Source of the DNA: Symbiodinium kawagutii
Taxonomy: Eukaryota > Sar > Dinophyceae > Suessiales > Symbiodiniaceae
DNA: 64,000 nt
NCBI GenBank assembly: GCA_009767595.1
Contig: VSDK01007177.1
Location: 36,211 to 100,210 of the forward strand
Direction of reading: 5' to 3'
Part shown: positions 39,680 through 50,625 of the stretch, piece by piece
How positions within the stretch are numbered: position 1 is the first letter of the stretch
How the letters are laid out: each line of letters begins with the position of its first letter
Made by a program: the position numbers and the translations under genes
The notes under the pieces: model-generated
What the model was told of the DNA's origin: nothing
The model's database searches: none
The model's input: only the letters and a program-made list of their open reading frames with translations

Positions 39680-42271
39680 AAACCAAAGGTTTGGACCTCA
39701 ATTTAGTTGACCTCCTAAATTTCAGTGTCAAATACGGCTACTCTCACAAATTTGTTTTCGACCATTCAAGCGACTTCGGGCAGGGGCCTCCTCAGTCTTG
39801 TTTTTACTACCAACTTTCGGTCTTGCTTCAAAAAAGAGCAGAAAAGGAGTGAGAGTTGGTTCCTAGATCATGTAGAGATGCTGCAAATAAACATCACGAG
39901 TAAAATACGATGGGCAAACGCAATCGATCACATGGCCTTGATTGCGAAATGTCTTTCCTTGGCTATTGTTAAACGTACCGGCCAACATTGGAGCGAGAGG
40001 AAATTGGATGCGAGTGACATCCAAATGCAGTTCCCCCCGTCGACGAACCGACAATTTGAAGGTGTCCTCCGATGGCTCTAGTAAAAACACACCAGGTAAA
40101 CCTTGTCCAGTGTAATCATCTGTTCGGTCCTGGCAAACTTGGTTTATTGCACGAAGGCAGGACAACGTCGTCTATTCATCCATGGTGTAATCAAACATGT
40201 CCAGTCATGCAACAAAATCATCTAAAACGATTTTTGACTTCGACCATATTTACTTTATATGTTTTTGAACATTGACTGCCATTTCAAAATATCACCCAGC
40301 AATGTCCTTTAAACGAAACACTGTGACACAATGCCGCACCTCCAAGCGAACAGCAATTGCAGCCGGCAGATAATCCAAGCGAACATGACCAGTCGACCAA
40401 CAGTCGTGCATCGCATCAGGCATATCCTGCCCGGCAGCATGGCCCGGTACACCAAAACGCTCATTGGGATGAAAATGAAAACCAATGACTTCTGACATGG
40501 GGCAATCTGTGACGCTGGAAAGCTGCTTCCGAAAGCTTAACATAGTTGAAGTTGCTTGCCAGTGGTACAGAAACGAAGCATAACGTACAGGAGCGAAGCG
40601 TGACGAAGCATAACGAAGCAACTGCAACTTTGCAAGTGGACAGAACCAGATAAGCTGTACGAAGTTTTGGGAGGAGGTGTGTTTTGAGTATGTGAAGATG
40701 CACCGAGTAGATTAGAATGCAGGCATTCCATGAGGAAAGTCCTTCACCAGTATCTTCTGCGCAGTTTCATGTTGCAAGTTGGAGTTCATGGTCTCTCCTC
40801 AGGCATGCGTCTCAATTCACTCAAGCAAGTGTGATGCGGAAATGCATTGGTATATGTTACATTCATAATCACAGATATACACGTGCAGCACATGCAACAC
40901 ATGTGTATTCTACACTATTGGTCAACCGCTTCATTGGAAGGCAAGGGAACCCCAAGAGAACCTCGCGGGAACCTCCTAAGACATCAGTGGCATCGCCAGT
41001 GCTTTGGGACAGCTGTTCTGTCGCCAGGCCTCCATCGCCAAAGATTTTTCAAGAGTGGGGCGGTTTGCAGGACCGCATCCGCATAGGGAGCTGAGTTCAA
41101 CGTCTTTTTTGGGGCAAAGAAAAGAAGGAGAAACAGCTCGTGAAGGCAAGTTGTGTTTAACGAAGTTGTTGAAGAGCTCAGGTCGTTGCGTGAGTGAAAC
41201 ACGATGGCAACATGTCACAGAGAGCTCTCCGGCAGGTCATTTGTGTGGTGATTCGTGTGGTCCAATCGTTCATGGCATGTTTCGTTGTGAAGTACTGGTC
41301 CACTGTGGCCAAAGCAGTCTCTTGGAGTCCAATAGATTGTCGCACTATGTCGCACTGTCGTTTTTTGGGAGTCCACGAGTTTGTGATTTCCAGCACCCAG
41401 GTCCTGCAGTGTTTGTCGATGCTGGTGGTTTTCTACTTGGGCGATGTGGTTTTGCTGGACCGAAGTCAAGGGAGCGTTTGCTGCTCGTCTTGGTGTGTGC
41501 GGTACCCACGAGCCCCATTTGAATCTCAAGTGAGCAGCACTCCTTCGGAAGTTTCAAATGCATTTGTCGCATACATGTTGCATTTTCCGAACCACTACAG
41601 TTTGCCTGGGAGTAGTGTCGGTTCAAGGATCATTCAACTGCGTTGGCCAACCAATGCTTTCAATCATACAAGTTCCAAGAATATTGAAGATATTGAAGCC
41701 CCCATGTGTTGATGAGAAGGGAATGATTGTTTTGGTTTGTGGCACTCATGTAGTTACAACGTTTGTTTGATGATTCCCTTCGAGGTCTCTACATGTTGGC
41801 CGTGACAGTAGCTCTTAGCGCGTTTCTGTATCAACTTGGGCGTCGACAAACGCAAAAGCGGCTCGAGGTCGGGGGCACTTGGGGGCACTTTTCCTCATTT
41901 TTCGTAACCGATAGCACTGCTTCGCTGTCAAAGTGCTGGCAGGTTGTCAACACCAGACACGCGGACTCCGAGGAAGAGGTCGAAGAACCGGTCACTGGGC
42001 AGCAAGCCCTCGACTTAAAGAAATCGAAGAGAAGAAGAAAAAATTCAAACTGTTTCACCCCTCCAAAACATTGTCAAACTTGTTAAATTGTTTGTTTGTT
42101 TGTTTGTTTGTTTGTTTGTTTGTTTGTTTGTTTGTTTGTTTGCTTATATGTGAATGAATATATATATATATATATATACATATTAATGTGTGTGTACCTA
42201 TATATAAAGATATGGATATATAAATCTGTGTGTGTGTCTCTATTTGTTTGTTTGGCTTTGTGCATTTGTTT
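39680..42271. other. 3' flank of element B and host sequence
   Basis: The 3' end of element B must lie in the first few hundred bases, but I found no clear copy of any 5'-flank sequence. Only a short, weak inverse match exists (TAGGAACC near 32740 against GGTTCCTA near 39860). From 41190 to 41520 two + frames are hydrophobic (for example VICVVIRVVQSFMACFVVK), which could be a membrane-protein exon, but neither frame is preferred. No family is recognised. Confidence 0.4.
42087..42140. repeat. TTTG tetranucleotide microsatellite
   Basis: About 13 perfect TTTG units, followed by an alternating TA run at about 42158-42180. Both lie in the intron before the candidate exon at 42275. Confidence 0.95.
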
Positions 42272-42274
42272 CAG

Positions 42275-42440
42275 GTCTCAGCCCGTCTTCGGCCACATCA
42301 CCGGACATGGTCAGATCCCACGAGCAGTCGCGGTGCAGCTGCAGTTTCCGCCCGTGCGGCGCTACTGTACAGACCTTCGGAGGAAGATCTTCGGATGCCT
42401 CCGGACTTCCAAGTTTGCTGCCCTGCCGAGTTCCTTGAGC
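42275..42440 (+). CDS. Candidate host exon
   Basis: Follows a GTTTCAG acceptor after a T-rich tract. The frame contains VSARLRPHHRTWSDP and YRPSEEDLRMPPDFQVCC. GC content rises sharply relative to the flanks, as is usual for dinoflagellate exons. No domain is recognised. Confidence 0.4.
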
Positions 42441-44837
42441 GAGAAACAAATTCAAGGATTCAAAATTTGATAAATCTAGACACAAATTTTGACATAAATG
42501 GATACATTCTAAGAAATTTGAATCTTTACATTTCTAAATTTCAACTTTTTCACTTTAAGGGAATGATTTCATCCGCCTTATTTTAATTACCCTTCCTCTC
42601 CTGGACTTTCATCGGCTCCCAGGTTCGCACCTAGCAGTCAGCAACAGCTGCCATCTCGCATGCCGCACTTTCCTGCAGTGGAGAGGATTGAGAGCCTCAG
42701 TAGAAATTCAGAAGGAACACAAGATGAACATAGAGATTCAGAGTTAGGAAATTGGAAAGAGTTTGGAGATTCAGAGTTCGAGATGGAGAGAGTTTGAACA
42801 ACTGTGAGAGCAGAACTGAAAAACGCCTAGATGCCTTGGATTGGGACTTGCAGTGTCTTGATGATACAGTGTTTTCCGTAGAGCTTGGTGCATAGCTTGG
42901 TTTGTTTCCGCTAGGTTTCTGGATCCCAACTGGTTGCAAGAACAGCGCATGCGAAATTCTCAATTCGTGGTTTGGATCTCTTCAAAGTGGCTCCCCCCCG
43001 CCCCCGGGCAAGCCGAGAAACCCCCATGAAAAGAGGTTGTTAAATCCACGTCACTTAAAGGTTTGATTGAACGTGATAAATTAGTAATCTAAATTTAAGA
43101 TTTAAAAGATTTCGAATTTAAGTGTTCCTTTTAAGAAAGTAGAGTGGAGTTCAAGGCTTTGCTTTGAGGTGTTGATGTTTGGTTGTGAGTTGTTTTTTTG
43201 TTTGTGCACTGGAGCGGTCGCTCTGAAGCACCTCTCAGGAAGGGAATTCTTGTTCAGATGGTCTGTGTGGTTGCTGCTTGGCCTAGCAGGTTCTCTTCAA
43301 ACCCACAAAGTTCACAATTGAATGAATTGAATAGCAAGTGTGAGAAAAGTAAACGCAGCCAAACGCCTGATTTGAGGGATGTCAGACCCAGCTCCATGTG
43401 AAGAGCTTGAATATGTGAATTCAGATTTGATAAAGACAAAGAAGGAAATTCACAGTACTTCACGTAGCAGGTGCGTAGAAATCAAGGATCAAGCGTGATC
43501 AACCCTGTGACAGCGAGGTGTTTGTTCTGTTCGACTCAGCCAGGACCATTGTGAGCCTTGGCGCATGGTGACCTTGGCTGCCTTGGCTGCCCTGTTGTAT
43601 CAGCTCCAGTTGCCTACTGCATCCTGTCTTAGGAATGATCAATACATCAACGGCACGCCCATCGTCTCTCAGTCCATCACCTTTGCACAGTTTGGGGCAT
43701 CCATCGTTGCTACTTGGCACTTTGAAGACTTACAAAACCATTGCGAATACGCAGTGATTACCTCTTGAGACTGCGTCATACGTCACTGAGCGCAAACCCT
43801 TCACACCGCCTTTCAGCAAGGTGGGTTTGGTTATCTCAAGTGCAGCTGAAGGAATGGCTGGTTTCAAAGAAGCATTGTCCTGGAAGGAGATCTCCGACGT
43901 AAATTCAAAGCTCTTTTCTTAATTCTTTATTCAAAGTGTTTTTTCTTTCACTTTGTGCACAGGAGATTCTACGATGCTTTCCCGTGGCAACGTGTTTCTC
44001 TTTGAGCCAGACATTCACCATCATGGCCTACAGCTCTGGAGCAACGAAGCAAAGTTAGAGCCCACCATGGCCATGGAACACTCAATGTGTGCGTATGTTT
44101 TCGTCACATGAAAAAACAATGCATTGAAGTGGTTATGTTTGAGCATTTTGGCGAGGTAAGTGGTATGGAGAACACCGCAGCTCGGAAGAACAGCTGAGTT
44201 GCTTTGAACATCTTAAACGGTTTGGGGCGGAAGCACGGCTTAGGTCGTTGGTAACGTCTATATGCCATTGAGTGCATTGCTTAGTCGTTGGATCTTTCGG
44301 CGGTCCTACAGCTTTCTCGAATGGATTGCTCTCACAGTGCCTCGACTGCAAGGGCCCTCATGCTCTTCAGAGAGAGCGGCAAGAAGAATTAATGAAAAAA
44401 CGTCTGTATCTATATTGTGAAAAAGGAAGAATGATGAGCAAAAGGTAGCAGAATATGAATATCTATAGAGGGAGAAACACTATTTACAGACTATAGACAG
44501 ATGAAACATGTGGACAATATAGACTGTAATATCGATACATGTTTGTTTCTTTCTTTGTTTGTTCCTGTACGTTTCCGTACGAAGATTTCGTTGAACTTTG
44601 CCACTGAGGTTCTGATGCTGAGTGCCAGTGCTTTCGTACTTCTGCAAAACTCAGCATCAGGAGAGCCACTGCGCCCCTCCCGAGGGATGTGATCCCCCAT
44701 CCAAAGGGAGGTCCCACGGGATGCCTTTCTGCTCCATCTCCATTTTCATAGTCACTTCGACATCTTCTCACCATGTTCCACATAGACTTCATTCATCTTC
44801 ATTCGTTTGATGAGTCATTCCATTTGACGCTCATCAG
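42441..44837. other. Host sequence without a firm gene
   Basis: Mostly AT-rich with short open frames. A + frame at 43565-43768 (LAALAALLYQLQLPTASC) is hydrophobic and could be an exon of the transporter whose exons lie at 44.8-45.1 kb. The evidence is composition only. A short C/G run is at about 42990-43010. Confidence 0.35.
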
Positions 44838-44970
44838 GAACGACTCCCGTGGAGAGCATCTTCAACACCGGAATCAGCTACGTCCTCCTCTCGGTGGTCA
44901 TGTCGTGCCTAGCTTCGATGCTTTCGGAAAAGATCATGAAGGCCGTGCGACGCGGTGCCGTCGTGTCATA
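44838..44970 (+). CDS. Nucleotide-sugar-transporter-like exon
   Basis: After an ATCAG acceptor the frame reads VESIFNTGISYVLLSVV, then MSCLASMLSEKIMKA. The pattern of a hydrophobic helix running into Ser/Ala-rich SExExK-like EKIMK resembles SLC35A-type nucleotide-sugar transporters (a Golgi or ER membrane family), where a similar EKILK element is followed by a xFYxQKVxL segment. Such a segment is in the next exon. The frame closes at 44970. The real donor is probably earlier. Confidence 0.5.
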
Positions 44971-45009
44971 GCTGGAGTGGAATCGTGCTGCGAGGCGGGC
45001 AACAGCCAT

Positions 45010-45063
45010 TTCTACATTCAGAAAGTGAACTTGGACGTGGGAAGCTTCCTTACATCTGCACCT
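45010..45063 (+). CDS. Nucleotide-sugar-transporter-like exon (next)
   Basis: After CAACAG the frame reads HFYIQKVNLDVGSFLTS, matching the family's expected segment after EKI(L/M)K. It lies about 70 bases after the previous exon and in a different frame, so a very short intron or a mutation separates them. The frame stops soon after, at about 45066. Confidence 0.45.
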
Positions 45064-45480
45064 TGAGACAACTTCAGTGGCTACAGCAATTCGGTGTTGA
45101 TTGGTTGAGATTACTTCAAGACAATTCATTTTACACATTCTGATTGGTTAAGGTTACTTCATGAGCATTCATTTTTATACATTGAATTGTGTTTTTTTGC
45201 ATATGACCAGATGGCATGTTTGGATGTTCATCAGTTCTGGATAGATTCCGAGTGTTTCCAGTCATTTTTGCTGCGTAAGAAGCGCTAAGATCTTGATGCT
45301 CGTTGTTTGTGGCGTCACAAGCAAACGTGATCAAGATGCATTCTGGAAGAAAAGACCAGTGGATGGCAGGACCCGAGCCATGTCAAAGTGACACTGAGAG
45401 TTGGGTCCTAAAACGAAGAGCTATGCAAGCTGCGTGCGTGCCGATAGATATAGAAATCTATATGTATACATATTTTATTA

Positions 45481-45960
45481 TGTATAGATAGGTAGATAGA
45501 GATAGATAGAGATAGATAGAGATTGATAGAGACTGATCGAGATAGATAGAGATAGAAAGAGATAGAGAGAAATCGGTAGAGATAGATAGAGATAGATGGA
45601 TAGAGATGGAGATAGAGATAGAGATATAGATATAGATATAGATGGATATAGATAGATATAGATGGATATAGATAGATATTGATAGATTTAGATATAGATA
45701 GATATAGATAGATATAGATGGATATAGATATAGATATAGATATAGATATAGATATAGATATAGATATAGATACAGATAGATATAGATATAGATATAGATG
45801 TAGATATAGATATAGATATAGATTTAGATAGATATAGGCTATGGCATGTATAGATGGATTGGATTCGATTTGATAGTATTAGATTAGATAGGACTGGATT
45901 CGATTGGATTAGATTAGATTTGATTGGATGAGATTAGATTAGATTAGATTAGATAGATAG
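45481..45960. repeat. Large GATA-type microsatellite
   Basis: About 480 bases of GATA, GATAGA, ATAGAT and, at the right end, GATTA units, with local higher-order periods. It is the largest simple-sequence array in the window. Confidence 0.95.
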
Positions 45961-46398
45961 ATTTATAGATTTTTAGAAATATAAAGATTGGTACTGAGGT
46001 ATAGAGATATATAGAGATATACCACCTTCCATTATCTTCCACACCCATGAGCGAGTGGTTTGCATGTTGAATCCTGTTGCCGAGTTTCTGCAGGATGGAA
46101 GCTGGCGTTTTCGTTGCATGGAATTGGCAGATGATCATTGTGCTGGTTGTTACGCTTCTACAGAATTGGCTCGCAGGACCATTCGACAGTGTTTCTGAAA
46201 GTGATACTTACGTTTGCTTCTCCTTGTTTGAACGAACCTGATACATTCAAGACACTGCAGGATTCGTCGCAAAGCGGCTTTCCACAGTCATCCGATCTAG
46301 CGCACAGCAATTGTCTCTCTTGATTGCTTCTCGGCAAAAAGCAAGTTTGAGTGAATGAGATGTACACTTTGCTGTGACTTCGAAAAAACTTTGCACAG

Positions 46399-46546
46399 GT
46401 TTACTTCGTGGGTGATTTGCTGCTGAACAAAAAGCCGTTCGATTGGCCCGTCGGCACAACTGCCTTGGCTGCTGGGACGCAATGCTTTGTTGGTCAACTC
46501 GCTGAGATCATCCACGCTGAGGTGATTGCCCTGTCGGTACAGGTCT
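46399..46546 (+). CDS. Candidate host exon
   Basis: After a GCACAG acceptor the frame reads VYFVGDLLLNKKPFDWP and TTALAAGTQCFVGQLAE. It is protein-like and on the same strand as the transporter exons, so it may belong to that gene, but I cannot align it to the family with confidence. Confidence 0.35.
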
Positions 46547-46894
46547 TTGTTTTTGCAGGTCAAGCGGCCAAGGAGCCGATTCCGGACAGTTCCTCAGCTG
46601 AACTTTGAGAAGCTTTGAAGCTGAAGTTTTCTCATAGGCTTTGAAGCCTTATTGAAATTTCAATTGTGCACATTTGGAGTTTTCTTCTGCTTCATTTTGA
46701 CCTTACAATCGTTTTCACCTGTTAAAAGCGTGCCCTCAGGTGCGCCAGCCGCATCACGTGAGCTTTCCATCCGGACTCCATGAGAGCGATAGGACTGTCG
46801 CCCTCCAGAAATGAAAGAGATGACGGAAAGGATCAAAACCGTTCTCAAAACAGTTATGTTGTTTTAATCCAAATGAATCTTCTGAGATTGTTGT

Positions 46895-47022
46895 TTTTTT
46901 ATGCCCGTAGTTGGAAACCACACATTTTCAGTGATGGAGGGCACGTCTGCGAAAGCAAGACATGCAAAAGTTGGCGCAATGCCTTGATCGAAGAAGTCAC
47001 TGCTGAATTTGTGGCACCTTGA
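46895..47022 (+). CDS. Candidate host exon
   Basis: The frame contains SWKPHIFSDGGHVCESKTC and NALIEEVTAEFVAP, then a stop. The composition is protein-like. No family is recognised. Confidence 0.3.
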
Positions 47023-47415
47023 TGACCTGCGTACAAAGAGAAAGAAAAATCAAATTACACTAGATGCAAAATTTACAAATTTTGTGCTAGATGCATGCGT
47101 ACTAGACTCAAATTCTTGTTTTGATGTCAACTTGCTCAGACTTTGACAGTTCTTGTTTCCAAAGCAATTTGACTCATACTCTTGCAAAAATGTTGAAACT
47201 ACAAAGCAGTGAAGAATTGTTGGACAGCTCAGTCCCAAATCTTCAGGAAAGCTCTGATCCAGGTTTTAGTTCAGAGTTTCAGCGCTCTGCACAGAAAAGC
47301 GTCAGTGCGGGTATCTGTGAGGGTACCCTGAAGAACCCCATCCTGGAAACCAACCCTTTGAATCACAACAAATCTACCCTACACAAAACATGTAGCCACC
47401 GTTAGTAACGTACAG

Positions 47416-47669
47416 TACATTGGTGGCTTTGAGAGCCTTCACGAGCTTCAGGTACTACTGCCAAGGCGGTGTGAAGACACGGCTATCGCGGTTGGGTTTC
47501 GAGTGATTGGCTCAGTGCATCTCTGTGATCTCATGATTCTTGCGTCGTCAAGCAGTGTGGTCAACGGTGATGTGTATTTCCTGCGAGAGAATGGGCGCCC
47601 ATGCAAAATACTGTTCATCACCTTGAAAGGTGATAAGATCAGAGAATTTGATGTTCCAAGTGCTGTTCA
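47416..47669 (+). CDS. Candidate internal exon, unknown family
   Basis: A 254-base stretch between a TACAG acceptor and a CA/GTGAGG donor, open in one frame (YIGGFESLHELQVLLPRR ... GDVYFLRENGRPCKILF ... DKIREFDVPSA). The balanced composition, beta-rich look and good splice sites make it one of the more convincing orphan exons here. There is no ATG. I do not recognise the family. Confidence 0.5.
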
Positions 47670-49096
47670 GTGAGGCCAATCAATATTCAGTTGTCCTTTT
47701 TTTGTAAGTCTCTATCAAACGATATCTATGAACAACACATCTATTCTACCTGTATTGAAGCTTGAGAAAGTGCTGGTGCTCTGAATTCACTGAGTCTTTG
47801 AGGCGCGTGCACAACGAGAACGAAGATTTTTACAAAGTCTGTGAAGCCGCTGGAGGCGAGAGCAGTTCTCACACATCTCGGTTGGGAATCGAAATATATT
47901 GCAAATGTGTAGAAGTAAGATGTATACATATATACATATATATATACACATATCATGGTAGTAGCGACGCCGCAATGATAGCAAAGAATGACATACCAAA
48001 CTAGAGGGACCAAGATGGTTTTCTGTGCAGCGACCTGTTGGATCCTGGGGTCTTGGCCTACACGTTGATCTGCAGTTGAAGCAGTTGTCAGTTCATCCCC
48101 GATCATTCAATTGCTGACCCGCGGAACTGCTGGTTGTGCAGCCAGGCGGCCGGAATCTAAAGGGTCAATGGGTCATGAAGTGAGTGAAGTGATTCATGGG
48201 TAATCCCCTGCAACCGGTAGCAACGGGTTTTGGAGCCTGCTCACCTGCCAGTTCCGCCCTTCGATGTGCTGGTGACGAATCCGCCATTTTCTGCTGATAA
48301 GAATTCCTGGCCTGCTTTGGGATTCCTGTGGTATTCCTTTGGCATGCGCTTTTTCTGATATGTGTTTTTTCCTTTCTGTGTATGTGCTTTGTCAGCCTGG
48401 ACTGCACAAGATGTGCAGAGAGAGAGAGCTGTTGTGAGTTGACTCAAGTGACTTGCTGGGTCTGACAAGAAATTCCCACCACAGCACTTGATGAGTCTGT
48501 TTAGCCTCTCATTTGTCTAGGCACTTTTCATTTGCCTTGGACTTTGCCATTCAGATGGGCAAGCCATGGATGATGGCCCACGCCCCAGATTTGGTGACAC
48601 CCAAAAAACATTGTCAAATCCAGTGTCAAGCAGTACCGTACCATGCCATCCGGACACTCCTGGTAAGGACCAAAGTTGCACTTCGCCCGTTCAGTCAAGT
48701 TCCATTTTTTCAGCGCATCTTCCCGAAAGAACTTGCTACAAGAAGACGCTCAAACTCAAAAGGGTCTTCCATTGGTATGTTTTTTAACTCAGGACTCAAC
48801 TCAACGTTCTACTGAGTTGAACTCAACTCAACGTTTTAGTTCGAAAAACAAAAACTTCCATTTGTAGCTGCATGGCTTTCAAATCGTTGAGGTCCTGCCA
48901 GTGCATTTGATCTTTCGGAACATCTTCGTGAATCCCACGCAGGACCTGCCCTGGAGGCCATGAGTTTGAAAATCCAATGGAAAATGAAAGAAATAACAGA
49001 AAATGACAAAAAAATGATGGAAAAAATGAGAGAAGAAAGGGAAAGTGAGGAAAGAAGATAAGGACTTTCAACAGTTGTGAGTTCACTGCATCTTCT
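47670..49096. other. Host sequence, no gene seen
   Basis: Contains a TATATACAT tract at about 47923-47950, and a stretch at about 48780-48845 where ACTCAACTCAACGTTTT-like sequence is repeated twice. No frame is convincing. Confidence 0.4.
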
Positions 49097-49309
49097 TTGA
49101 AGGCCATTTGTTTTGGCACCTCGGAAGAAGTGCTCCAGTCGAAGGTCAAAGTTGTGGTCAAAGTCGATGTGCTTTGGTTCCAGGTACAACTTCAAGACAC
49201 CCGCTCCTTTACCACCACCTCCAACGGAGAACCGAGCGAAGGCGAAGCCATTTCTTCCTCTTCTGACGGAGCCTCACCTGTGTCAAGGCCAGAAGTAGAA
49301 GCCGCTTGA
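49097..49309 (+). CDS. Candidate 3' exon, Ser/Glu-rich tail
   Basis: The frame reads LQSKVKVVVKVDVLWFQVQL, then a Ser/Thr/Glu-rich tail (GEPSEGEAISSSSDGAS) and a stop after EVEAA. It would fit a disordered C terminus. No family is recognised. Confidence 0.35.
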   Translation: MKAICFGTSEEVLQSKVKVVVKVDVLWFQVQLQDTRSFTTTSNGEPSEGEAISSSSDGASPVSRPEVEAA

Positions 49310-50337
49310 CCCACACCTTGTGGGTCGTACACGGTTGGGCACCAAGGAATTTTCTTTACAAACCAAGAGAGGAGGGACGAAGAGATGAAAACAGAGACAC
49401 GTGTTCTTTCACAAATTGTGTTTTTGATCGAAAAGATGCACGTTGCTTTGCAAACCTTGCAGTTTTTTGGCCGACAGTCGTATCTCTGAATGATTTGCCA
49501 AGTGTAGTCACACTGCCGGAAGGGGAGATCCTGATGATTTGCACATTTCTTCACAGGCACATCCTCGCTATCTATCTCTATCTCTGATTGTTGCGCATGG
49601 TGGCCATGATGCCCTGTTTTAGCTCTTAAGACAACAATTTCTTGACGACTCGCAGTTGTTTGTAGGGGTCTACTATTTGCTATTTGTTTCTTGCACATGA
49701 TATTCTCTTTGTCTTATTTGCTGACTCGACCTTGAATTTCAGCCTGACAACGACACGCAAAGATTTAGGTGACTTGGTAATGTAAGCATGGCAAGAGGAC
49801 AGAATGCTCGAATGAAAAAAGTGATACTCGACTAGGTGCAAAACCACTTACAAAACTGGCTGTTGCATTTCGCTTGCAATATCCACTTCCAACTTGAAAA
49901 TGTTGGAATGTTGCTGCCGTAGCTCGCCATGACGCGACATGGCAGATGAAGTGCAGGTGGCGGCATTCGTGGCCTAGCTGTTTGATTGAAGCACTGTTTG
50001 ACAGTTTCTCAGATGGAACTAGAAGTGGTAGAATGATGGAGGATGCTCAAGCGTCAAGGCAATGCTTTGGTGAGATCAAGCGGTAAGATGAAGGATGAGA
50101 TCAGATCAGCAGTTGATTCTTTTCGTTTCACGCTCCTCCCTAGCGACACTTCAAGCCATTTGCAGGTGCGCAGCGTGCGCTGTGCCCATGTCTCTGACTT
50201 TAGCGGTGCAGTCCTGAGAGAAGATACGCAATGGAGATTTCTTGGGACATTGCTAACCTTGCATGGCCCAGAGATATTGCTGCACCGGAAGGTACTCCTG
50301 GTGCGGTCGTTCAGCTGCCCTATGAGGAGAGACCAAG
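49310..50337. other. Host sequence, no gene seen
   Basis: No protein-like frame stands out. A + frame from 50043 is open but unremarkable and overlaps the better frame that starts at 50338. Confidence 0.35.
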
Positions 50338-50625
50338 ATGACCAAGCACCCAAAAGCACCGAAAAGCACCGAAGATCTGCAGAAGTCTCAGGACGCGGTG
50401 CAGCACATCGAAGCAGATCTTCTCCTCGCCGTCTACGCGGCCGCAAGCTACGCGCTCCAGGCTGTTGGACTTGGTGGGACCTATGGGGACCTGCTTGGAG
50501 CTTCGATTTCTGTGGCTTTCCTCCAGGACGCCTGTGAGCCAACACCCGAGCTGCTAAACCTTTGTCACGAGGCCAGGCACACTTCAACTTGTAGAGTCAT
50601 GAAAGGTTTGTGCCAGTGTGGTTGA
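50338..50625 (+). CDS. Candidate host exon
   Basis: The frame contains DAVQHIEADLLLAVYAAASY, then ALQAVGLGGTYGDLLGASI and a Glu/Cys-containing end. It is high in GC and helix-forming residues. It could be an exon of a helical soluble or peripheral membrane protein. The boundaries are those of the open frame, not of splice sites. Confidence 0.4.
   Translation: MTKHPKAPKSTEDLQKSQDAVQHIEADLLLAVYAAASYALQAVGLGGTYGDLLGASISVAFLQDACEPTPELLNLCHEARHTSTCRVMKGLCQCG

Noticed and set aside
32640-40290. Inverted terminal repeats for element B
   Set aside because: Only an 8-base inverse match (TAGGAACC) was found between the flanks, which is expected by chance.
45481-45960. CRISPR-like array
   Set aside because: Units are simple tetranucleotide and hexanucleotide repeats without spacers, and the genome is eukaryotic.
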